From the NCBI RefSeq assembly GCF_003096355.1, contig NZ_QEKI01000002.1, positions 310,001 through 374,000 of the forward strand: 64,000 nucleotides of DNA, in the 5' to 3' direction. Shown here piece by piece: positions 36,816 through 45,251 of the stretch. Below the pieces are notes generated by a model that did no database searches, was not told the origin of the DNA, and saw only the letters and a list, made by a program, of their open reading frames with translations. The stretch is from Pontibacter virosus (GTDB lineage: Bacteria; Bacteroidota; Bacteroidia; Cytophagales; Hymenobacteraceae). Each line of letters begins with the position of its first letter. Position 1 is the first letter of the stretch. The translations under genes were made by a program, and so were the position numbers.

Positions 36816-37367
36816 GTGAACAAGAAAGAATTGTACGCAGAATTATTGGAGAACTATAGTCTTCAAAAGTCAGAAGCTATCACTTACATAAATCATCGTA
36901 TTGGTGTAGCAGTAGATAAAGGCAAGATGCTCAATACTCTCACTGCTAATATTGATAAGCTGGCAATTTTATGTGGTGACCTGAAGCTGGAATTGAGACT
37001 TCATGAGTCTAACCCTGTATTTGCAATCAACAACCAGCAATTTTATACCACTAAACAGGCGGCTGAGATATTAAATGTTTCACCAGATAAAATCAGGCAA
37101 CTAATAGAAAGTGATAAGCTTAGCTGCAAAAGAATTAACCAAAGGAACTGGAAAATCCCGAGTTGGAGCCTGGAAGCTTATAAGCATGACCTCTGCAACT
37201 TTTTAGCTAACATAGAAGAGCCTGTCTCTGAATTTGCAGTGGTTGATGTTCTGGATGATGAAAACCAACTGTTAGTCAGCATAATTTCGAAGGAAGGCAT
37301 ACACCAGGTTCACGAACATGAGACGAGGTTAAAGAGAAAGGTCGCTGATATTTATTCTGAACTGTAA
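36816..37367 (+). CDS. Helix-turn-helix protein, possible excisionase-like factor
   Basis: This 183-residue protein starts at GTG 36816. The middle (about 75-125) is a MerR/excisionase-type domain (FYTTKQAAEILNVSPDKIRQ, then NWKIPSWSLEAYKHD). The N-terminal helical part and C-terminal tail (VADIYSEL) are unrecognised. It lies 11 nt after the integrase gene and 5 nt before the SRPBCC gene. It is longer than a typical excisionase, so a general regulator is also possible. Confidence 0.7.
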   Translation: MNKKELYAELLENYSLQKSEAITYINHRIGVAVDKGKMLNTLTANIDKLAILCGDLKLELRLHESNPVFAINNQQFYTTKQAAEILNVSPDKIRQLIESDKLSCKRINQRNWKIPSWSLEAYKHDLCNFLANIEEPVSEFAVVDVLDDENQLLVSIISKEGIHQVHEHETRLKRKVADIYSEL

Positions 37368-37372
37368 GACTA

Positions 37373-37858
37373 ATGCCCACTATAAGCCTCGAAACACCTA
37401 TCAATGCACCAGTAGAAGTATGCTTCGACTTATCCAGAAGCATCGACTTACATGTTATCTCGACCGAGCATACGGGTGAGCGTGCTGTTGCAGGGGTAAC
37501 ATCGGGGCTTATTGGTCTTGGCGAATCCGTAACGTGGAGGGCAAAGCATTTCGGGGTTTGGCAGCATCTTTCAAGCAAAATCACCGAATATGAACGCCCC
37601 TTCTATTTTGCCGATGAAATGGCAGAAGGTGCTTTCAAGCGTTTCAAACATGAACACCACTTCCAAGAATCTGGTAACGGCATAACCATAATGCGAGATG
37701 TGTTTGACTACACCTCCCCTTTCAACATGTTAGGTATGCTCGCTGATAGGCTTCTTCTAAAGAAGTATATGACACAACTGCTGGTGGAGCGAAACAGTGT
37801 GATAAAACACTACGCTGAATCTGGTAAATGGGAAAGCTTATTAAAAGTTGACAAATAG
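37373..37858 (+). CDS. SRPBCC (START-like) domain protein
   Basis: This 161-residue protein has the helix-grip pattern of the SRPBCC superfamily: an N-terminal strand ISLETPINAPVEVCFDLSRS, a central beta section with VTWRAKHFGVWQHLSSKITE and PFYFADEMAEGAFKRFKHEH, and a long C-terminal helix. Such proteins bind hydrophobic ligands, but the ligand here is unknown. It is transcribed with the preceding helix-turn-helix gene (5-nt gap). The 281 nt after it hold only a repeat (37883-37919). Confidence 0.8.
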   Translation: MPTISLETPINAPVEVCFDLSRSIDLHVISTEHTGERAVAGVTSGLIGLGESVTWRAKHFGVWQHLSSKITEYERPFYFADEMAEGAFKRFKHEHHFQESGNGITIMRDVFDYTSPFNMLGMLADRLLLKKYMTQLLVERNSVIKHYAESGKWESLLKVDK

Positions 37859-37882
37859 TTAGAGTTAGGGCAAGTATTGAAT

Positions 37883-37919
37883 AATCAACACCAGCAATAC
37901 TGACAACAGTGACAATATT
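37883..37919. repeat. Dispersed island repeat, copy 1
   Basis: This 37-nt sequence matches 39538-39574 at 32 of 37 positions, starting AATCAACACCAGCAAT. A weaker copy, with the ACCAGCAAT core, lies at 60406-60432. All are in intergenic space of the island. Confidence 0.55.
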
Positions 37920-38139
37920 TATTGGGTTCGAGCGGGCGTTTAAAAGGTCAAAACAGTAATACTGATTATAGTTGATAGTAGCAACTTTTCTCCTTAGGCG
38001 CATATCGAAGAAGTTTCAGCTAATTATATCATCCACATCTCAAGCATTTGCACAACTAATGAGTGGCTAAGAGAGTACATTGATTTATTAATTTTTAAAT
38101 AATATATTTAATCATATCAACACCGCACTAAACCTTTGT

Positions 38140-38712
38140 ATGAAAAACGAAGCGGATGCGTTTCACCTGATGCACGGCTCCATGTTTGTAATGCTTCAAC
38201 ACTACGTTGAAAGCGCATATGACCACGGCACATGGGTAAAGCTGCTCGAAGGTGCGGGCGTTGAGCATACCTCCTTTCAGATGCAGGAGATGTACCCTAC
38301 ACATGAGATTTTTGCCATTGTCGGTCGTTTAGGCGAATCCACAGGACAGTCTATATTTAATTTGATGGAGCAGTTTGGGAAGTTCATGGTGCCAGACCTG
38401 ATGCGGATGTACAGCAGGTACGTTCGACCCGAGTGGCGTACATATGAGATGCTCATACATACAGAGGATAAGATGCACGCTGCTGTGAGAAGGGAGGACA
38501 GCAGAACCAGTCCACCGAAGCTAATTATAACAAAAAAAGGCGCAAACCAGCTTGTGATAGAATACAAGTCCAAACGCAGGATGGCTGGCGTTGCTGTGGG
38601 CATCATCAAAGGCATTTCCAGGTACTTCAATGAGAGCGACAAGGTAGAGGTGATGCTGCTCTCTCCTGCGGATGCAGAAAGAGTGCAAATCAAAGTTGAT
38701 TTCCTTAGCTGA
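38140..38712 (+). CDS. Stand-alone heme NO-binding (H-NOX) domain protein
   Basis: This 190-residue protein corresponds to a single HNOB domain. It has the N-terminal helical part (HGSMFVMLQHYVESAYDHGT, then WVKLLEGAGV), the proximal heme-ligand candidate H113 in DKMHAAVRRE, and the porphyrin-propionate motif YxSxR as Y142-K-S144-K-R146. H-NOX proteins sense NO (or O2) through heme and usually regulate a partner kinase or cyclase. No effector is fused here; a PAS histidine kinase is encoded 1.6 kb away on the opposite strand. Confidence 0.85.
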   Translation: MKNEADAFHLMHGSMFVMLQHYVESAYDHGTWVKLLEGAGVEHTSFQMQEMYPTHEIFAIVGRLGESTGQSIFNLMEQFGKFMVPDLMRMYSRYVRPEWRTYEMLIHTEDKMHAAVRREDSRTSPPKLIITKKGANQLVIEYKSKRRMAGVAVGIIKGISRYFNESDKVEVMLLSPADAERVQIKVDFLS

Positions 38713-38915
38713 AGAACTCACCACTCCTTTAGATTATTACAACTTTTGTAAAAAAACAGGCACTACATCATCATGAACAGCACATGCAGCAACATTATAG
38801 CTGACACGTGATTTTTACTTTGGTAAGACGATGTCTTATTTCTTCAACAGAACTGCCATTGAGCAACTTGGGTGTTTTGCTCTCTAATGTTTATTCTACA
38901 GATAAAAATTAGTAC
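38713..38915. other. Short gap without a gene
   Basis: About 200 nt of AT-rich sequence between the H-NOX gene and a convergent small gene. I see nothing specific in it. Confidence 0.4.
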
Positions 38916-39179
38916 CTAAATCGATGCAGGGTCATTAGCCTGAGATGGCGAAAACATTTCCCGTAGCTTTTTTATTCCAGCGGCATCTATCTCTTCCCCT
39001 TCACCGCAAACTGCACACAGCTTAGCCATGACAGCTTCATCATTGATGAACATACGGTCTTTGTACAGCCCGCCCTTGAAGAAACGACAGTAGAGGCGTT
39101 CCTCGCCTATGAAGGTAAGGACTATCAAATCGCAATCACACGTATCAAGTTTGCTTATAAATGCTGTTAATTCACTCAT
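38916..39179 (-). CDS. Small hypothetical protein with Cys pairs
   Basis: This 87-residue acidic protein includes CDCDLIVLTFIGEERLYCRF and CAVCGEGEEIDAAGIKKLRE. The CDC and CAVC cysteines could bind metal, but I recognise no family. It is a single gene, convergent with the H-NOX gene. The codon pattern is consistent with island genes. Confidence 0.55.
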   Translation of the reverse strand: MSELTAFISKLDTCDCDLIVLTFIGEERLYCRFFKGGLYKDRMFINDEAVMAKLCAVCGEGEEIDAAGIKKLREMFSPSQANDPASI

Positions 39180-39537
39180 GCCTCCAAGTCAATCGTATTG
39201 TGGTACGAACTTTACGAAAGTAAAGGCTAAAATAATAACACTTTATAAAATTATATCATAAATATTCGAAGCTGCCTACAATACTAAAAATCCAATCGGC
39301 AAAAAATGGCAATACAAACGAAAGTTTTCATGACAGCTTTCACAGATAGTGACTCGCCTATATAGAGTGAGTTTGCAGGTATATAAAGCCAATTGTCAGG
39401 TTGTGGGGGGAACTGGACGAGTAACGTTGGTTCTATCCCAATATGGAAGGTGCTATCAAATTAGATAGTTGGCAGGAGCCTTATCAATATAGGTGCTGAG
39501 CCTGATTATCTGATGAGTGTGTTGAATGAGTGTGCTG

Positions 39538-39574
39538 AATCAACACCAGCAATTCCGACAACATTATCAATATT
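39538..39574. repeat. Dispersed island repeat, copy 2
   Basis: Matches copy 1 (37883-37919) at 32 of 37 positions. It lies in the otherwise gene-poor stretch 39180-39856, just after the end of the small membrane-protein frame at 39587-39751. Confidence 0.55.
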
Positions 39575-39586
39575 CCTGTTACTCCC

Positions 39587-39751
39587 CTATAAGAAATAAG
39601 TGTTTATCGTTGAGATAAGTAGGGCAATGGCATACACAATAAAGAACCACTTTACGAGCAGCTTTCTATTGACAATATTCTTTAGAAACGGGTAGAACAG
39701 ATAGTAACCTATACCAGCAGCAAGGAAGAGTAATAACAGTGCTTTTACCAC
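39587..39751 (-). CDS. Possible small two-helix membrane protein
   Basis: From GTG 39751 a 54-codon frame reads VVKALLLLFLAAGIGYYLFY, a basic turn (NIVNRKLLVK), then WFFIVYAIALLISTINTYFL and stop. Two hydrophobic helices joined by a positive loop give a plausible small membrane protein. There is no ATG start, and the frame stays open about 20 codons further upstream. It is the only coding candidate I see in 39180-39856. Confidence 0.4.
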   Translation of the reverse strand: MVKALLLLFLAAGIGYYLFYPFLKNIVNRKLLVKWFFIVYAIALLISTINTYFL

Positions 39752-39856
39752 TTTAGTATTAATTGGATAAATCTTAACAACGGATACACGGGAAAATCTT
39801 TTATGCCTTTCCCTTAAGAATCAAAGTTACTATATTGTACAGTATTTAACACGTAA

Positions 39857-40270
39857 ATGATTCTATTCGAAAACAGTATTATTAAATTAGACTACAATCC
39901 TGCTACGGACATCATCGCAGTCGAGTACCCCGACCTGCACCAGTACCTGCTTCCTGAAATCAAGCACACCATTGACATCATGGTGGACATCATCAAATCC
40001 TACGACATCAAAAAACTGCTGCTCGATTCGAGACGAACACTTATAGACGTGACCGAAGAGGAAAGTAGGGAAATAGCATCTTACATGGCAGCAGGGGTGA
40101 TGAAAACCCGCATACAGAAAGTGGCTCGTATCCAATCCCCGAGCGAAAAGATAGAGAAAACATCGGAAGCCAACATTAAGCACATATCGGAAACACATGC
40201 TCTCCCATTTCAACTTCTCAATTTCACTAACAAAGAAGCAGCTATTGAATGGTTACGGCAGGCTGAGTAG
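39857..40270 (+). CDS. STAS/SpoIIAA-like protein
   Basis: This 137-residue protein has an alternating strand-helix pattern (IIKLDYNPATDIIAVEYPDL, DIIKSYDIKKLLLDSRRTLI, then VARIQSPSEK) like the STAS/SpoIIAA-like fold seen in small stress-related proteins of Bacteroidota. No catalytic residues are evident. It ends 8 nt before the convergent stop of the histidine kinase. It may be a signalling partner of that kinase, but this rests only on position. Confidence 0.6.
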   Translation: MILFENSIIKLDYNPATDIIAVEYPDLHQYLLPEIKHTIDIMVDIIKSYDIKKLLLDSRRTLIDVTEEESREIASYMAAGVMKTRIQKVARIQSPSEKIEKTSEANIKHISETHALPFQLLNFTNKEAAIEWLRQAE

Positions 40271-40278
40271 TATAAGAT

Positions 40279-41367
40279 TTACTCCTTTGGCAGTTCGATG
40301 TAGAATGTAGTGCCAGCCCCTTCCTCGCTCTCGAACCAGATGCTGCCACCATGCCACTCCACGATGGTCTTGATAATGGACATGCCGAGTCCTGTGGATG
40401 GCTCTCCCCGAAGCCCCTCTCGTCTGGCAGGTGAGAACTTCTTGAATAGCTGAGCGTGGTACTTCCTTGGAATACCGATGCCGTTGTCTCTGATGGTTAT
40501 CAGCACGGACTTTTCCTGCTCGCTCAGGTCAAGCGAGATGGTGCCGTTGTCAGGGGTGAACTTGATGGCGTTGGAGAAGAGGTTGTTTATCACCTGCATC
40601 AATTTTATGTCATCGAACCAGACGAAGATTTTATCGCTTGAAGAGGTGAACCTAATTTCCTTCTGTATGAGATGTTCACCATCCTTATACTGCTCCATGA
40701 CCTCTTTTACTTTCACCACAAGGTCGAGCCTTCTCTTAAACAGGTCGACTTTGGAGGACTCGAGGAACTCCTGCTTCACAAAATCCCGAATCAGGAGGAT
40801 GTTCTGCTCACTGCTCGCCCTGATAATGCGGATTACCTTGTCGACTTCCTCCATTTCCAGGTGCTTGGTGAGTTCTGACAACACATCCGCAAGTGCCTTG
40901 ATGTTGGCAAGGGGTCCAGCCAGGTCATGGGAGAGGATTTCCAGCACTGCGTTCTTCTTGGCAGCGTACTTCTGAAGGGTCTCGATGTTGTCTTTGACCA
41001 AGGTGATGTCCTCCACGATGCCAGTCACGTATTTCCTGCCCTGCTTGTCTGTGATGAACTGCGGGTCCAGGAGCAGCCATCTGGTGGAGCCATCGGGTTG
41101 CCTGATGCGGAATTCCACGTCCTCTTTCAGCACACCCCTGAGCAACTCCCTGTACTCTCCCACCAGATAGTCTCGGTCATCTGGATGAACAGCCTCCAAG
41201 ATGATGAGTGGGTCTGCCAGTACGCTCTCACGTGTCTGCTTGCACACCTGGTTGAAAGCGTTGTTGAGATAGGTGAAGGAAGCAGACTCCACATCATAGG
41301 AGAAAGCTATCTTCTTCGTTCTTCTGATGTGTTCCCGTAGTATGTCGTTTTTGCTTTTCTCGTTCAC
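40279..41367 (-). CDS. PAS-domain sensor histidine kinase (soluble)
   Basis: This 362-residue cytosolic kinase has a PAS domain (about 20-125: YDVESASFTYLNNAFNQVCK, EFRIRQPDGSTRWLLLDPQF), HisKA with H in EILSHDLAGPLANIKALADV, and HATPase boxes N (NNLFSNAIKF), G1 (IRDNGIGIP) and G2 (STGLGMSIIKTIVEWHGG). It lacks membrane helices and has no response-regulator gene beside it. The nearby H-NOX gene offers a possible NO input, which is inference. Codon use is less AT-rich than the rest of the island. Confidence 0.92.
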   Translation of the reverse strand: MNEKSKNDILREHIRRTKKIAFSYDVESASFTYLNNAFNQVCKQTRESVLADPLIILEAVHPDDRDYLVGEYRELLRGVLKEDVEFRIRQPDGSTRWLLLDPQFITDKQGRKYVTGIVEDITLVKDNIETLQKYAAKKNAVLEILSHDLAGPLANIKALADVLSELTKHLEMEEVDKVIRIIRASSEQNILLIRDFVKQEFLESSKVDLFKRRLDLVVKVKEVMEQYKDGEHLIQKEIRFTSSSDKIFVWFDDIKLMQVINNLFSNAIKFTPDNGTISLDLSEQEKSVLITIRDNGIGIPRKYHAQLFKKFSPARREGLRGEPSTGLGMSIIKTIVEWHGGSIWFESEEGAGTTFYIELPKE

Positions 41368-41643
41368 TGTTAATTGAATTCATGCATGCTTCATACTTAC
41401 TCTGATTGATGGTGTGAAGTTGTGGCAGATGATTCAGGTCTCGGGATAGGTCTTCGTTGTCTCAGGGTCCTGCTCCTGAAAACAGGCTTTATAGTAGATA
41501 TACACACATAACCTCACTACAACCTATATTAAGTACAGGTGGCGAAAGGTAATCAGTATTCAAACCACTATTTAAGTAGTAAGCTGTAGTAGAATCAGTG
41601 TTTATTTAGTTTCGCAAAATCCGATACTACCGTAAAATTGAGC

Positions 41644-41829
41644 ATGGATTACCTGTACGACTATATCAGCCAGTTGGATGTCCGTACATTGAGTGCAGGT
41701 GAGGTAAGCCAGTGTCTGTTCTACCTGCACCAGTTGTCAAAGCAAAAGCCAGAGATTCGTTCTTCACCTGTCATGAACAAGCCGAATGAGAGGCTGAATG
41801 AACAGAGAAAACAGAGGATTAACCGTTGA
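41644..41829 (+). CDS. Small hypothetical protein
   Basis: From ATG 41644 the frame gives 61 residues (MDYLYDYISQLDVRTLSAGE, then VSQCLFYLHQLSKQ and a basic tail). The first 40 residues look helical and the tail is disordered and positively charged. I do not recognise it. It is divergent from the kinase gene. Confidence 0.45.
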   Translation: MDYLYDYISQLDVRTLSAGEVSQCLFYLHQLSKQKPEIRSSPVMNKPNERLNEQRKQRINR

Positions 41830-42236
41830 GGTTTTGGTTAAGTAAAACGAAAGCTTTCTTGACCGTACCAGTTCAGGGTGATTTTTCTGTTTCCACCAGC
41901 TATCAGTAGTAAAGAAAGCCAGGCAACAAATCAACGTCAATAATCTTTACTTATAGACGAGATAGTTTACTTTCCATATACTTCAAAACTATTAATATTA
42001 GGTTATATCAGAATTTAAATCACATATATAGGGAATTGTTTTCATAGGCTATAAATCATCGTCAGATGTCTAACTATATTATGAACACTACTTAGTTAAA
42101 CCGTTATTTTTGTGAGTGTATAGCAACATTATTGTCAAACTTGTTTGCTTCAATAAAGTATTGCTTTGTTCAGCTATTCTATTCACCAGAGAGCAAAAAA
42201 AAACTTATCTTTATATTAATATCATTAGATAGTAAT
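41830..42236. other. AT-rich gap before DUF2971 gene
   Basis: About 400 nt. It holds the 13-mer ATATTAGGTTATA at 41995-42007, repeated at 46603-46615 on the far side of the defence-like block. No gene was seen. Confidence 0.4.
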
Positions 42237-43109
42237 ATGCTCAAGGAAGAAAAGGAAACTATACTCAAGCGAATTGAGAATACAATAATTAAGTTGGAGA
42301 TTGATAATAGTTGTTTAAATGGTGACCCTATAATTTACCACTATACCAACTACAACGCTGCTCGAAGCATACTAAGAAACAGCACCCTCAGATTCGGAAA
42401 CCCCGCAAAGTTCGATGATAAAAAAGATATGGATTTAGGGCTATTAAGCTTTGAAACCAGCACAGCCAATTATATAAAATTCTTTTTACAAACTCACCCT
42501 AACCTCAGTTACTCACAGTTACGAAAAATTGAAAGAGCAAATACCCAAAACCCCTATTTTTATCAAGAAGAAGCTAAGATAGCTCTTGAAAAGTTGAAGG
42601 CTAACTTAGGGGTTACATGTTTTAATCAAAATCACATTAATCATCATCTTTGGAAAGAGTATGCAAACAATGAAAGAGGTGTGTGTTTAGGTTTCAGGTC
42701 TTCAGCAATTAAATATTGTATGAAGTCAAGGGTAAAATATACAGATGATGAATTAGTTGAAAATTTCTTTGACGAAAGTATAGAGGCTCTTGTTCATTGG
42801 GCTTTAATTAAGAAAACAGGCTATACTGACGAGAATGAAATCAGGGCTTTTTGTTTAAATGTCAAAAAGCATTGTCTTAGCATGGATGAAAAATCACCTT
42901 ACTACAGGTGTATTTCTCTTAAGAATAGTGCCATTGAAGAAATATATTTAGGTGTTGATATGCCTACTTACCATAAGACTAACCTGATTAAAATACTGAA
43001 TCAAAAGAATTACCCTAATTCGTTGAAGCTATACCAAATGGTAAAGGATTTTGATACAGGTGAGTTTTTAACACCACAAAAATTAGGCTCCCTATCCCAA
43101 AACTTATAG
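42237..43109 (+). CDS. DUF2971 domain protein
   Basis: From ATG 42237 the product is 290 residues; a TTG 105 nt upstream is in frame but adds a non-conserved stretch. Family signatures are IIYHYTNYNAARSILRNSTL, RFGNPAKFDD, and CFNQNHINHHLWKEYANNER with GVCLGFR. DUF2971 proteins are of unknown biochemistry, possibly related to ADP-ribosyltransferase-like folds, and are frequent in mobile and defence regions. It is divergent from the three-gene cluster at 43386-46469. Confidence 0.82.
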   Translation: MLKEEKETILKRIENTIIKLEIDNSCLNGDPIIYHYTNYNAARSILRNSTLRFGNPAKFDDKKDMDLGLLSFETSTANYIKFFLQTHPNLSYSQLRKIERANTQNPYFYQEEAKIALEKLKANLGVTCFNQNHINHHLWKEYANNERGVCLGFRSSAIKYCMKSRVKYTDDELVENFFDESIEALVHWALIKKTGYTDENEIRAFCLNVKKHCLSMDEKSPYYRCISLKNSAIEEIYLGVDMPTYHKTNLIKILNQKNYPNSLKLYQMVKDFDTGEFLTPQKLGSLSQNL

Positions 43110-43385
43110 TTTTAAAATAAAGCATTTGGAGCAGTCTGATTTGAAAAACGCTACAACAAATAAACGTTCGAATGTTTGGCTGTTTTTTGCAGGGGAGGTT
43201 GGGTAGCGGCAGGAGCAGAAAAACGTGGTTTGGGCGAAGCCAAATTGTTTGGGGGGAGTATTATTTGGTAGGGGTATGAAAAGAAAGAAGCCCGAATCTT
43301 TTTGGAAGTAGTTTATTTAGTAAATAGATTGTTATAATACCTCTCGTCATACAAACAAGTTCGAATACGTCAATGGAGTAATACC
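43110..43385. other. Gap after DUF2971 gene
   Basis: About 275 nt with G-rich patches (GGGGAGGTTGGG near 43192 and GGGGGGAG near 43252). It separates two convergent genes. No clear terminator or gene was seen. Confidence 0.35.
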
Positions 43386-44327
43386 CTAATTATCAGCTTC
43401 ACCCTTACCTCCCATAAGGTTTTGTATAGCTTGTACCTGTTTATCGAATTCTTCTTTAGTTAAATTAGGCATTGATAGTACAGATTCAACAGCACCAATT
43501 ACTTCTTCATCCATCTCTTTTAAGCTTTTAAAATAGTGTCTGTAAGGCTCTGGAATTAATAAGTTTATTATATCTGCCTGTTGCTCGGTATAAAAGCCAG
43601 ACATGGGTCCATTTAAACCGAACTTTTCCTCTAATGGTAAACCTACAAGTATGACTGGATTATAGAGTGCTAAAAATGCGGTGATTTCCCTTACGGTTTC
43701 AATATAGCAATCTAAAAATGATGAAAGTGTTTGTAAATTGATGTTAGGAACAAAAGTGCCTAACATATGAGAGTTGACCTTGTTTAGTTCTCTATAACCT
43801 TTCGCCTGACCTTTGTTGTGCGTATAGTCTGAAATCCGCCAATACAACTGCTTTATATTCAGCTTCCAATTAGCTTCATCACTAATGCGCTTGAATCTTC
43901 CAGCTTTCGTAAGTGCCTCAATCATTGTTGAGAAGAACGGAGAGTCACGCTGAGACATTATCCACTCGAAAGAAGCTTCTCTTTTAGAATGTTCTGATGT
44001 CAGGTAGACATTAATAGCAGTTAACTCTATGGCTCTCCGTAAATCCGCAAAAGCAGCTTTGTAAGACCCTATCAAAGCATGTTTTAAAGAGTAGTCTAAC
44101 TCCATTTCTGCTTCAGTGGCAGGGAAGTATCCTATTCTATAAAACAAATTCTCAACATCTGCTACTATGGCATCGGAATGATGGTACTCCATGAAACTGA
44201 CACATAGGTTCAGCATCTCAGTGTTCTTGTAATTTGTATTGATGAAGTTAAGTCCACGGCTAACTCTTTCATCAATTCCATTTAGGAACACATCAGCTAT
44301 ATTTTTCAGCAGGTCTGGTTCATTCAC
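43386..44327 (-). CDS. HEPN-like protein of the defence-type cluster
   Basis: This 313-residue helical protein is of unknown family. Residues about 95-120 (GSYKAAFADLRRAIELTAIN) and YWRISDYTHNKG at about 170 resemble HEPN-fold proteins; R-ISDYT-H fits the Rx4-6H pattern of HEPN ribonucleases. No signal peptide. It is the third gene of a minus-strand run, 74 nt after the Abi-type gene. An RNA-cutting role is inference. Confidence 0.6.
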   Translation of the reverse strand: MNEPDLLKNIADVFLNGIDERVSRGLNFINTNYKNTEMLNLCVSFMEYHHSDAIVADVENLFYRIGYFPATEAEMELDYSLKHALIGSYKAAFADLRRAIELTAINVYLTSEHSKREASFEWIMSQRDSPFFSTMIEALTKAGRFKRISDEANWKLNIKQLYWRISDYTHNKGQAKGYRELNKVNSHMLGTFVPNINLQTLSSFLDCYIETVREITAFLALYNPVILVGLPLEEKFGLNGPMSGFYTEQQADIINLLIPEPYRHYFKSLKEMDEEVIGAVESVLSMPNLTKEEFDKQVQAIQNLMGGKGEADN

Positions 44328-44401
44328 GACAGTGAAGCTTTAAGTTCGATTTCTAATTTAATAAGATGATTCCTTTAAAAAGCCTAAGACATGAAGCGAT
44401 G

Positions 44402-45229
44402 TTAATTAAATTTAAAGCTTTCCCTTTCGAAGTTTGTTTCCTCCTGTTGCTCAGCCAACTGCTTTTCCAATTCACTAATGAAATGGATAGAACTCGATAT
44501 ATTATTAAATATCAAAATGCTCTCATGATAGTTTAAAATAGTATTGTCGTGAGCGAAGCTTCTATTATTCCTCACATCATTGAAAGCATCAATAATCTGT
44601 ATAGAGTACTTCAGTATCTTCTCAGCCATAGCTGATTGAATTACCCCCTTATTGAAGACTTGCTTTACATACTTCCCAAAAATGCTATTAAGGGATTCGC
44701 TGTTCGAGTATTCGATGTTATGCCTTCTACACAATTCTCTAATATACTTAACCACAAAAGTGTGAAGTCGGTCAAGCGCAGCTTCTGGTTCGTTTTTCTC
44801 TATGCTCGCTCTAATCAGTTTTGCCAAGAGTAAAAAGTCTTTGTCTTCATTGTTAGCCTGTATCGCATCAATATGCTCGATGGGCGACTGCTGCTTGAGC
44901 CTATCGGATATTCGAATACATTCCTCATATAGTTCATGTTCTGAGGCAGTAATTTCCTCAAACCTAATAAGCTTCTTCCCCTTCCAGTACTCGATTAAAT
45001 CGAAACTAAGCTTGCCTACTGTGAAATTCGATTCCTCTTCCCAAAAGCCTCTTAATCTGTTAGCTTTTGAACCACTCCTGTATTTATACCTATCATCAAG
45101 TATATCAAGACCAATTGCTTCTAAGACAAAGCTTTGAAAATCCTTGTCTGAAAAATCAAGAACATAGCCGTTACCCATACCGAACAGCTTCTCAAGCTTA
45201 TGTTTTTCTATGGTGCTTAAATCTGACAT
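44402..45229 (-). CDS. Abortive-infection (AbiJ-like, Abi_C) protein
   Basis: This 275-residue protein has an N-terminal region with GMGNGYVLDFSDKDFQSFVL and NRLRGFWEEESNFTVGKLSF, resembling AbiJ-type N-terminal domains. The C-terminal region has LHTFVVKYIRELCRRHNIEY and RNNRSFAHDNTILNYHE, the abortive-infection C-terminus with a HEPN-type R-x6-H motif. Such proteins stop growth of phage-infected cells, probably by cutting RNA. It lies 22 nt after the nuclease gene and 74 nt before the HEPN-like gene, as the middle gene of a probable operon. Confidence 0.8.
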   Translation of the reverse strand: MSDLSTIEKHKLEKLFGMGNGYVLDFSDKDFQSFVLEAIGLDILDDRYKYRSGSKANRLRGFWEEESNFTVGKLSFDLIEYWKGKKLIRFEEITASEHELYEECIRISDRLKQQSPIEHIDAIQANNEDKDFLLLAKLIRASIEKNEPEAALDRLHTFVVKYIRELCRRHNIEYSNSESLNSIFGKYVKQVFNKGVIQSAMAEKILKYSIQIIDAFNDVRNNRSFAHDNTILNYHESILIFNNISSSIHFISELEKQLAEQQEETNFERESFKFN

Positions 45230-45251
45230 AAATTAATTGGCTTAACTGATG

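Noticed and set aside
37722-38003. Minus-strand frame of 93 codons
   Set aside because: Overlaps the SRPBCC gene and the dispersed repeat; no start context or domain.
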